Source: an uncultured Bacteroidales bacterium (GTDB lineage Bacteria; Bacteroidota; Bacteroidia; Bacteroidales; UBA932). Taken from it: a DNA stretch of 64,000 nt. Below are positions 43,101 to 50,300 of the stretch, piece by piece. The position numbers and the translations under genes are program-made. Within the stretch, counting starts at the first letter, position 1. Each line of letters starts with the position of its first letter. Below the pieces are notes generated by a model. It was not told where the DNA came from. It ran no database searches and saw only the letters and a list, made by a program, of their open reading frames with translations. The DNA lies in the NCBI GenBank assembly GCA_900541925.1, contig UQMB01000011.1:30674-94673 (forward strand). Reading direction: 5' to 3'.

Positions 43101-43617
43101 CGACAAGCTGATCCGTCAGGGAAGCGAATGCCTCCCGGAAGTACTGCACGTCACCGACCTTGTAGCTCGTCGTGACGAGAGCGTTGTCAATATCCAGTTC
43201 CCTATGATAATCAGTGTATTCCCCGTGCCCCCTGAAAGTGATGTTCAGCGAGCCGGCAGTCTGATAAGGGAGTTCCCTGCCCACCGGCGAGAGCAGCTTC
43301 TTGTCGGCTATCGCCTGGGCCTCCTTGGATTTCCCCGCCCAGATAAGCTCCCGCACCTGCTGGAGATACTTCGGCCCCTCGGGATTGTAGTTGTTGTAAG
43401 GCTGGCCGGCGGAGATCGTCTCCTCGTTGAGCTGTATCTCCTCCTTCTCCGGGCCGCCGAAGACCATTGCGGCAAGGCGTCCATTGCCTATCGGCAGCGC
43501 CTCCTCCCAATATGCGGCCGGTGTGTCGTACCATAGACGGTTGCGCTGCCCCGAGGCCGGGGCCATGGACAGCAGCATCGCTGTCGCGGCAGTGATGATT
43601 GTCAGGATGTGTTTCAT
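40171..43617 (-). CDS. GH95 glycosidase fused to CE8 pectin methylesterase
   Basis: This 1148-residue secreted protein has a signal ending SMAPASGQ. Residues about 22-810 are GH95: LWYDTPAAYWEEALPIGNGR, NINAEMNYWPAEV, NSPENRPRS and FQIDGNFGCTAG. This family holds alpha-L-fucosidases and alpha-L-galactosidases. Residues about 830-1148 are a complete CE8 beta-helix (AMDGSGDYTSLQAAINAAP) with QDTIY (about 975), TDYIYG (about 999) and IGRPW (about 1059), so the esterase should be active. The fusion joins removal of an L-sugar side group to demethylation of pectin. It is last in the susC-susD arm. Confidence 0.93.
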   Translation of the reverse strand: MKHILTIITAATAMLLSMAPASGQRNRLWYDTPAAYWEEALPIGNGRLAAMVFGGPEKEEIQLNEETISAGQPYNNYNPEGPKYLQQVRELIWAGKSKEAQAIADKKLLSPVGRELPYQTAGSLNITFRGHGEYTDYHRELDIDNALVTTSYKVGDVQYFREAFASLTDQLVVFRITASRKGAISCALSMSTPMPSPVTTVRGKVLRMEGVSGDSDFIKGAVRYCTEVKAVNKGGRVIAEGDSLRVENATELLVYVSIATNFVNWRDLSADPVERCGAYMKNSSRRYDKARAAHIAAYKEQFDRVKFELASDYDGDAQTTTYRTVAIPWTSDNDLVTLYFNYGRYLLISSSQPGGQAANLQGKWNRHTSPPWCCNYTTNINAEMNYWPAEVTNLAELHEPFLRMVKELSESGRETARGQYDCRGWVLHHNSDLWRCTGALDYSYCGLWPTGGAWVCQHLWDRYLYNGDKDYLAEAYPIMKGAAEFFVDFLVEDPNTGYMVVVPSNSPENRPRSQSGNLQSGVTMDNQLLTDLFSNVERASAILGVDKEFSDTLRVLRHRLTPMQVGRYGQLQEWAQDWDSPDDHHRHISHLWGFFPGYQISPYRTPVLFDAVRNTLAQRTDASTGWSMGWKVCCWARMLDGNHAFKMIKDQLKHVDPQVQKGEAGGTYPNLFDAHPPFQIDGNFGCTAGIAEMLMQSHDSAVHLLPALPDAWHKGSIKGLRARGGFEIENLEWDGNTLQEAVIRSTLGGNLRIRSYWRLQGEGLREVKDGAENPNPLFAPQEILRPLVSPEARLHGPEVPRGYLYDIETVPGQAVVVTLSPDNPEVSADLVVAMDGSGDYTSLQAAINAAPDCSRERFVIYIKDGVYDEEKLIIPEGKTNISFVGESRDGTIISYHMHDGDSPQTGNKLPADSWHKWSGDAMLVRTSATLTIMGEGCSFENMTIRNTAGPVGQALALTVCADRTTFRNCAISSYQDTIYLWTSGKRSYFENCLVIGRTDYIYGGGIGFFEGCEIRSWGGGWITAPSTPKDQKYGFVFDRCRFTYSDGSPRQGDDGRGIAIGRPWHNYPKVAILNSEYCDEMDPLGWPTVWGMPYAATSPDLHLYEYGNSGIRADMSTRSKWPGLRAMSAEEAADYTAEKVFGIDPRYW

Positions 43618-43632
43618 CTTATATATGCGGTA

Positions 43633-44667
43633 TTATCTCTCAAAGATACTTAAAATTCTATCAGGATTCCAGTCCTCCTCATAAAGAGGGCTGCTGTCTT
43701 TCGAGAAGATGTTGGCCACCGTATATGCGGCCGCCTCGTCATCCCCCAGTTGCCTGCCGCCCATCTTCCTGGACATCAGCCTGTCCGGCGATGCACCCGG
43801 ACCGAAGCACCTGTACTCGCAAAAATCCGGCACGGCGCTGGGATTCATCACCGTCCATCCGTCAGGGTGTATGCTCCCCGGTTCCTCACAGCGTATGAAC
43901 GCCACTTTCGGGGTATTGTGCCACGGCCTGCCGAGGTAAAAGTACTCAAACGGGACGCCGTCGTGATCCGGCTCCCCGGGGTTCTTGGCAGTCAGGCGGC
44001 AATCCAGGAAAGTTATGCCGAAACGGTTGTGCGGTCTGGTGCTCGCGGCAGTGATATAGCTTTCGTGCTGGTTGGAGAAAATCTCGCATTCATCAAACAC
44101 CATCATCGAATCCCCGTATATGTAGTCCACATTGCCTTCTATGTAGCACTTGCGCACATACACCCGACCTTCTCCCCTGCCCCAGAAAGTATCCTGGTTG
44201 CCTATCATCCGGCAATTGTAGAACGCAAGACGGTCTCCGGTCACGGACAGCGCGGTGGCCTGGGAACGGGAATTCTCTCCCGGCTTCTCCCGGATGTTCT
44301 GGTGTGGATTCAGGAAGGTAATGTTGGCGGCGGTGAAATCATCGGCCTCGATCGTGGTGCTCTGTTTGGGCTGGGAAGTGTCGCTGCCGGCATAATCATC
44401 ATACCATATCACGGTGGTCAACGGGTCCTCGCCAAGCAGCGTGACATTATCCTTGCCGCCCCGCAGTATGACTTTCTCATAATATTTCCCGGGGCGGAGC
44501 CTGATAATCCACCTCCCGCCGTCGAAGCCTTCCGGCACATCATCGAACGCAGCCTGCACCGTGGTGTAATCTCCACTGCCGTCCTGACTCACCACCTTTA
44601 CCACATCCCCTCCGGGACGGCAGGAGACGGCAAGCAGCAGAATAATCGCAGAAAAAAAACTTTTCAT
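43633..44667 (-). CDS. Pectin methylesterase, CE8 lipoprotein
   Basis: The start is at ATG 44667 (MKSFFSAIILLLAVSC), giving 344 residues with lipid-attachment Cys16. It is a single CE8 domain with all three catalytic motifs: GNQDTFWG, VDYIYGDS and LGRPWHNT. It removes methyl groups from homogalacturonan. It lies between susD and the GH95-CE8 fusion and is the third CE8-type domain in the locus. A stable hairpin separates it from susD. Confidence 0.94.
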   Translation of the reverse strand: MKSFFSAIILLLAVSCRPGGDVVKVVSQDGSGDYTTVQAAFDDVPEGFDGGRWIIRLRPGKYYEKVILRGGKDNVTLLGEDPLTTVIWYDDYAGSDTSQPKQSTTIEADDFTAANITFLNPHQNIREKPGENSRSQATALSVTGDRLAFYNCRMIGNQDTFWGRGEGRVYVRKCYIEGNVDYIYGDSMMVFDECEIFSNQHESYITAASTRPHNRFGITFLDCRLTAKNPGEPDHDGVPFEYFYLGRPWHNTPKVAFIRCEEPGSIHPDGWTVMNPSAVPDFCEYRCFGPGASPDRLMSRKMGGRQLGDDEAAAYTVANIFSKDSSPLYEEDWNPDRILSIFER

Positions 44668-44676
44668 CTCATAGAA

Positions 44677-44705
44677 TCGGGGTGGCGGATTCAGCGTCAC
44701 CCCGA
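44677..44705 (-). other. Stable intergenic hairpin downstream of susD
   Basis: TCGGGGTG (44677-44684) pairs with CACCCCGA (44698-44705), extended inward by three more pairs around a 7-base loop. No U-tract follows on the minus strand, so it is more likely an mRNA-stability or partial attenuation structure, which would favour susCD transcripts over the downstream enzymes. Confidence 0.6.
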
Positions 44706-44731
44706 GACATCAACCAAAAATATCGATAAGA

Positions 44732-46861
44732 CTACTTCTGCCTGAATCCGTAGCCATTTGTAATACCTGAGTTCTGAAGGTCATTGTACCTGTTGGGAAT
44801 CAGGTAAATCGGAGGGTTCTTGGCCGCATAGTCCGCGTCAGAATAGCCGCAGAGAAGTTTGGTCGCATACGAATCCCTGTAATCGTACATGTCGATGCCC
44901 CAGTTCGTCTGCACATAACCGTCCGCCTCAAGGGCCTTGGCCTCATCAGAACCGGGCTTTATGTACTTGAACAATCCCCTTATGGCGACATTGGTCTCAT
45001 TTACATCCTTGAATGCAGGCTGGATGGAACCCCAGTCATCGTGCTGACCACGCCAACCCGGGAAGAGGACAGGATCGCTCTCGTCAGTGCACTGGGCCGT
45101 GAGCCGATAGCCATATTGCCGCTTCGCATCCACCATCTTCGTCCACACATAGGCAGGAAGTTCGTTCCCGTTATCGAAACGGTAGAAGCCGTTCTCGTGC
45201 ACCCCGTCCACGACAGCCGTCATAAGCGCCCGGTTGTCCACGCATGCTTTCGGCAATTTGCCGGTACGCACCAGATCGTGACGCCGCATTCCTTCTCCCA
45301 CAAACTCGAGCGCACGCTCATAAATCACTGCGTCATAGACACTTCCGCACTTCTTTATATACGCCTCGAAGTCAGGGTCGCTGTTACCCTTGAACGCGCG
45401 GTTATGCACGATAGACAGATACTTTTTGGCATTGGCATCATCCCCAAGAGCCGCATAAACCTCGGCCAGCATGAGATACGCATCGGATATCCGCATAATG
45501 GACGCGTTGATGCCGGCCATTCCATAAGAAGCGGTATTCGGAGATGTCATCTTGTTCCAGTCCCACTTGTTGGTACCAGGGCCGCATCCGGCACCCCAGG
45601 CGCTCCTGTTGAAAGACTGCATGAGTTCAGTGCCCTTGCCGGTGCTGCCGGTCACGCAAATGGAAGCGTCACGCCGCATATCCGCGTTATCATAGCCGCT
45701 GTAGTAGAACCAGGCCTGTACCCTGTCCTGCCCACAGGCGATGCATGGGGCGCCGTTGTTGCCTCCGGATGAAGGACGTCCTATATAGCCGGGGCGATCG
45801 GAACCGCCTGAAGGATTGGCGAAAGCATAGACGATCTCATAGATAGATTCATCCGCGAGTGAAATATTGTCGCACTGGTGCAGCTGCGCGAACGCGTACT
45901 GGAAAGGATTGCCGTAGCTGCGGCCGCCATCGTTGGAACGCGGGTCGCTTGTATGCAGGACAACAGACCCGGAGTTTTCATACAGAGACAGCAGATAGCC
46001 CTTGGCTATTTCGAAAATCTGCTTCCAGTCACTTCTGCGTCCATAGATGGCACCGTCCTTCTCCACGCTCCAGTCGTCAAAACTGAGACGGGCGCCGTCG
46101 CCGCCGACATAGAAATCCGCTCCGAGATCAGTGCGGCGCGTCGCATATCCGCCGTTATAGAGGCAAAGACGGGCGATGAGACCTTGGACATAGGTCCTGT
46201 TCATCACATCAGCCCTGGCGCCATTCTCTCCAGGGCGGAACATATGAGGCTCGACCGCCCGAAGCGCCGCTATCTCCTTGTCGTATATGGCGAAACGTGA
46301 CGTCAAGCCAGTAGCCTTCTCCCCCGCCTTAGTGGCATAAGGCACATCTCCATACCAACGGCAAAGCTCATAATACTGTGTCGCACGCAGCGCAAACGCC
46401 TGTCCGTAGATGTCGGAGAGAGCATTCGGTTCCCCGGTCATTATCTCATCAAAGTTAGGCAGGGCTTCAAACTTGGCTATAAGGGAATTGCATATCGCTA
46501 TAGTCCTATAGCAATTTCCGAAAACCTCCGTACCCTGTCCAGCATTGATATTGTAATTGGCCGTCCCGCCAGGATAAAAGGCCTTTTCCTGCTGTCCCGC
46601 GTCACCTTCATTCCATGCGTCCTGGCAGTCTTCTATGTCAGATCCCCAGACAGGTGTCCAGAACCATCCCACCGAATGGATGGAGCGGTTGCTCTGCCAG
46701 GTCTTGTAGCCATAATATAAGGCAGCCTTGGCCGATTCCCCGTTCGAGAATACAAAGTCCGCATCTACCACGCTAGGAGAATTGGTGTCCAGAAAATTGC
46801 CGCATCCGGTAAAGGAAAGTCCCGCAAGAGCGGCGAGTATAATGGATGTTATCTTTTTCAT
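44732..46861 (-). CDS. SusD-like glycan-binding lipoprotein
   Basis: The start is at ATG 46861 (MKKITSIILAALAGLSFTGC), giving 709 residues with lipobox Cys20. Sequence of the SusD/RagB type is recognisable: CGNFLDTNSPSVVDADFVFS near the N-terminus, ALRATQYYELCRWYGDVPYA (about 161-180), and C-terminal ALEFVGEGMRRHDLVRTGKL. It is a cell-surface lid that binds oligosaccharides and hands them to SusC. It is 17 bases downstream of susC. It is longer than classic SusD. Confidence 0.96.
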   Translation of the reverse strand: MKKITSIILAALAGLSFTGCGNFLDTNSPSVVDADFVFSNGESAKAALYYGYKTWQSNRSIHSVGWFWTPVWGSDIEDCQDAWNEGDAGQQEKAFYPGGTANYNINAGQGTEVFGNCYRTIAICNSLIAKFEALPNFDEIMTGEPNALSDIYGQAFALRATQYYELCRWYGDVPYATKAGEKATGLTSRFAIYDKEIAALRAVEPHMFRPGENGARADVMNRTYVQGLIARLCLYNGGYATRRTDLGADFYVGGDGARLSFDDWSVEKDGAIYGRRSDWKQIFEIAKGYLLSLYENSGSVVLHTSDPRSNDGGRSYGNPFQYAFAQLHQCDNISLADESIYEIVYAFANPSGGSDRPGYIGRPSSGGNNGAPCIACGQDRVQAWFYYSGYDNADMRRDASICVTGSTGKGTELMQSFNRSAWGAGCGPGTNKWDWNKMTSPNTASYGMAGINASIMRISDAYLMLAEVYAALGDDANAKKYLSIVHNRAFKGNSDPDFEAYIKKCGSVYDAVIYERALEFVGEGMRRHDLVRTGKLPKACVDNRALMTAVVDGVHENGFYRFDNGNELPAYVWTKMVDAKRQYGYRLTAQCTDESDPVLFPGWRGQHDDWGSIQPAFKDVNETNVAIRGLFKYIKPGSDEAKALEADGYVQTNWGIDMYDYRDSYATKLLCGYSDADYAAKNPPIYLIPNRYNDLQNSGITNGYGFRQK

Positions 46862-46878
46862 CTTGTGTGTTCTTTTTG

Positions 46879-49800
46879 TCAGAAAGTGATATTCGCTCCG
46901 AAAGTGAATGAGCGGGAACGCGGATATGCGCCATAATCCATGTTCATGGTAGGCAGGCAATTGAGGCTCCCGCCGAAATCAATGCGCCCGGACGTATAAG
47001 TGTTGACTTCAGGGTCAAGTCCTGAATAAGACGTGAGGCAGAAGAGGTTGCTTGCAGTAAGATAAAGGCGCAGACGCTCGATGCCGACCTTGCGTGAAAG
47101 CCTGTTCGGGAGAGTATAACCCAGCGTAAGGTTCTGCAGACGGAGATATGAACCGTCCTCAAGCCAGCGGGACTCGGCGATGCCGCTCTGGTGATACGGA
47201 GTCGGATACTGCGCGCCTGCATTGAGGCGGTCAAGTTCGGCAGGATCCGTCACGGCATAGATGTCACCGGAAGCGTCGATGTCATAAACCTTGTACGCCT
47301 CGGCCATAGTGGCGAGCCTCTGACGGCCGATACCGTTGAACTCCCCGCCAGACTGCATTATCATCATATTGACATTGTAGACCTTGCCGCCGAGAACCCA
47401 GTTGAAGTTGCCGGCGAGATCCCAATCACGCCAGCGGGCGTTGATACTGAAACCTCCGGTATGACGAGGCATGAGTTCCGCAATCTCGGTGACATCATCA
47501 AGATTGACCACTCCGCTGCCGTCTACATCCTCGAACTTGGCACATCCCGGGAAGGCTCCCTGGCCCGCAGGCACCTTGAACGGATGATTCTGGGTGGCGG
47601 TGACAGCTTTGGCGATATCCGGCACTCCGGCCTTGAGGGTATATACACCGGTTGACGGGTCGTAATTGAAATCAGCAGTGGTATACCAGCCATCGCTCCT
47701 GAAACCCCGTACAAGCCCGATCGGCCTGCCGACCTCAAGCATATAGTCGTTGACCGGGACAGTGGCTGAAGACGACCAATATGAAGAATACTGGTACTGG
47801 TCGGCATTCGAGAGTTCATCCAGATTGTTGCGGTTGTAATTATAGAGCGCATTTATGTCAAGATGCCAGTCACTGTTGTCCACGAGTACGGCATTGAGCG
47901 ACAACTCCACACCCTTGTTGGAAGTGCGCCCGAAATTCTGGTACTGGTATGAATATCCTGTGGTGTTATCCACCGGAACGGCCATCAGGAGATCCTTGGT
48001 CGTGTTCCAGTACAGCTCAACTGCACCGTTCACACGCCCGTCAAGGAATCCGTAGTCGATACCGAGATTGCGGGAGATGGTCGTTTCCCATTTCAGGTCA
48101 GGGTTGGCGAGAAGTCCGTCCGGAGCATAGAATGATATGAACTCTCCGCCGATAGGGATGGTGTTCTGGCTGAGCGGCAGAGTCTTCCAGGTTTCCCGCC
48201 AGAGGTTGGAACTGATGTTGTCAGCGCCGGAAGTACCATAGGAAAGGCGGAGTTTGAGGTCCGAGAGCCAAGACTTTGCATTTTCCATGAACGGCTCGTC
48301 AATCACCCTCCAGGCAGCGGCGGCAGCCGGGAAATAACCCCACCTGTTGTTAGGTGCGAACTTGCTGGAACCGTCCGCGCGGAACGTGGCCGTGAGCAGA
48401 TAGCGGTCCATGAAACTGTAGTTGGCACGTCCGAAAAACGACACGGTATGGGAAGGGACATTGATGGTGTTGGTAGCGGAGAACTTGCCGGTAGCCATCT
48501 GTATCAGGCCCATGGTGGTATCATAGTCAAATGCGTCAGGATAACCGTTACCGGAAAGCGACGAACCTTCCGAAGAACTTGAGGCTATCTCGTTGCCGGC
48601 CAGCAAGCCTATGCTGTGGCGCCCGCCGAAATCCTTGTTCCAGCTGAGAGTGGTGACAGAGCGGAGGCCCTCACTTATGCTGCGCCCGAGAGTGGCCCTC
48701 TTTTCTTTGTTGGAATAACCGTTCTCGTAATATGTGCTGCGTGATGAGCCGCGGCTCATAGACATCTCACTGCGGGCCGTAAGCCCATTCATGATCTCCC
48801 ACGACAGGGCGGCGGAGGCTCTGAACGAACGGCTCAGCCCACGGCTTGTGACATCCTCGGTGAGGAGCACCGGATTATGGTCCGGATCAATATTCTCGAT
48901 ACCGAAACTGAATGCCGAAGTGACATCAGAATAGTCCACTCCTCCCAGCGGATTGTCAATAGGGCGATAGAAATATGCGCTGGAGAGGGTCGAGCCGCGA
49001 CCGCTCACGGAGCTTTCCCGGCCATTGGTGTTGGTCTCCACATATCTTGCATCCAAGTCCAGAGTAAGCCGCTTCGCAAGTTTCTGACTCACTTTGAGCG
49101 CAGCATTGAAGCGGTTGTAATCAGAATTGATCTTGATGCCCTCGTCGTTCACATAACCGAGAGTAAGATTCACCTTGGTATCTTCTGAACCTCCGCTGAC
49201 ATTGACGGTATGGCTGTGAGAGACAGCCGTGCGCAGAAGATCATGTGTGTAGTCGTGCGTCGCCACAGAAGCATAATCCTTATAATGGTTGCCGTATGCC
49301 GAGCCGAGGCCGAAATACCTCGCGAAGCCGTCGCCGTTGGCCGCGCCTCTTGAGGAAGCGTAACCCCAGTTGAAGAGAAGGTAGTCTTGGGCAGACATCG
49401 TGTCGAAGGTTCGGGCGACGCTCTTCATCTGCACATAGCCGTCGTATGACACCTTCACCCTCCCGGCCTTAGCCGACCTGGTGGTGACGAGAATCACGCC
49501 GTTTGCGCCACTGGCACCGTAGATGGCCGTGGAAGACGCATCCTTGAGCACGTCAATGGACTCTATCTCAGAAGCCGGGATGTCACTGATACTCCCGACC
49601 GGAAATCCGTCCACTATATATAGAGGTTCATTGGACTGGGTGACGGATCCGCCACCACGGACACGGACAGACACGGAAGCCCCCGGACGGCCATCTTCTG
49701 AGACGACATTCACTCCGGACAGTCTCCCCTGCAGAGCCTGCGAGACATTGGACACAGGATTGGCCGCAAGGTCAGAGCCCTTGACAGAAGATACGGCACC

Positions 49801-50160
49801 GGTCAAGTCACGACGCTTGACAGAGCCGTAACCTATCACCACCACATCATCAAGCATAGTATTGTCCAAATCCAGGACAATCATCATAGGTGATTCGGCC
49901 ACAGCGACAAGTTTAGTCGCATAGCCGATTGAAGAAATCGAAAGCCTGTCCCCTTTCGACGCATTGACAGTAAAAGTACCGTCAAGTCCGGTCACTACGC
50001 CGTTGCCGCTGCTTTCCACGACGACGCCGGCCCCGATAACAGGCTCCCCGGTCACATCTGTGACCTTGCCGCTGACCTGCTGCTGCGCAAATCCCGAGAA
50101 AAGGGTGCAGAACAGGCAAATGGCGGCCAGGATAATCTTTTTAGAATCCATTTGAGACAT
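46879..50160 (-). CDS. SusC-like TonB-dependent outer-membrane transporter
   Basis: This 1093-residue protein has a signal peptide (KKIILAAICLFCTLFSGFAQ). A carboxypeptidase-D-like regulatory domain follows (SGKVTDVTGEPVIGAGVVVE), then the plug with the SusC signature (DDVVVIGYGSVKRRDLTGAV, DGFPVGSISDIPASEIESID) and the 22-strand barrel ending FGANITF. It imports oligosaccharides, here probably pectic fragments, using TonB energy. The start could be MSQ (50160) or MDSKK (50151). It heads the operon susC-susD-CE8-GH95/CE8 and is divergent from the AraC-type regulator. Confidence 0.97.
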   Translation of the reverse strand: MSQMDSKKIILAAICLFCTLFSGFAQQQVSGKVTDVTGEPVIGAGVVVESSGNGVVTGLDGTFTVNASKGDRLSISSIGYATKLVAVAESPMMIVLDLDNTMLDDVVVIGYGSVKRRDLTGAVSSVKGSDLAANPVSNVSQALQGRLSGVNVVSEDGRPGASVSVRVRGGGSVTQSNEPLYIVDGFPVGSISDIPASEIESIDVLKDASSTAIYGASGANGVILVTTRSAKAGRVKVSYDGYVQMKSVARTFDTMSAQDYLLFNWGYASSRGAANGDGFARYFGLGSAYGNHYKDYASVATHDYTHDLLRTAVSHSHTVNVSGGSEDTKVNLTLGYVNDEGIKINSDYNRFNAALKVSQKLAKRLTLDLDARYVETNTNGRESSVSGRGSTLSSAYFYRPIDNPLGGVDYSDVTSAFSFGIENIDPDHNPVLLTEDVTSRGLSRSFRASAALSWEIMNGLTARSEMSMSRGSSRSTYYENGYSNKEKRATLGRSISEGLRSVTTLSWNKDFGGRHSIGLLAGNEIASSSSEGSSLSGNGYPDAFDYDTTMGLIQMATGKFSATNTINVPSHTVSFFGRANYSFMDRYLLTATFRADGSSKFAPNNRWGYFPAAAAAWRVIDEPFMENAKSWLSDLKLRLSYGTSGADNISSNLWRETWKTLPLSQNTIPIGGEFISFYAPDGLLANPDLKWETTISRNLGIDYGFLDGRVNGAVELYWNTTKDLLMAVPVDNTTGYSYQYQNFGRTSNKGVELSLNAVLVDNSDWHLDINALYNYNRNNLDELSNADQYQYSSYWSSSATVPVNDYMLEVGRPIGLVRGFRSDGWYTTADFNYDPSTGVYTLKAGVPDIAKAVTATQNHPFKVPAGQGAFPGCAKFEDVDGSGVVNLDDVTEIAELMPRHTGGFSINARWRDWDLAGNFNWVLGGKVYNVNMMIMQSGGEFNGIGRQRLATMAEAYKVYDIDASGDIYAVTDPAELDRLNAGAQYPTPYHQSGIAESRWLEDGSYLRLQNLTLGYTLPNRLSRKVGIERLRLYLTASNLFCLTSYSGLDPEVNTYTSGRIDFGGSLNCLPTMNMDYGAYPRSRSFTFGANITF

Positions 50161-50203
50161 TTGGTTGGTTAAAGTGTTATTGAAAATCGTTTTGTGACTG
50201 CCG

Positions 50204-50269
50204 CAAATCTAACAAGGTGACATTATAAATTTGTCCAATATGCTCCAAAAAGTGTTCGAATTCGTCCAA
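50204..50269 (-). promoter_or_regulatory. susC promoter and candidate AraC operator repeats
   Basis: The minus strand has TAGATTTG (50204-50211), a TAnnTTTG -7 match. Upstream, TCCAA occurs at 50234, 50244 and 50265 on the plus strand, with wider matches (TTTGTCCAA at 50230, TTCGTCCAA at 50261). The spacing of 10 and 21 bases equals one and two helical turns, as expected for AraC half-sites. The block lies between susC and the regulator gene. Confidence 0.5.
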
Positions 50270-50300
50270 ACATCTGAAACTTTGTATATTTTTGCAGTAT

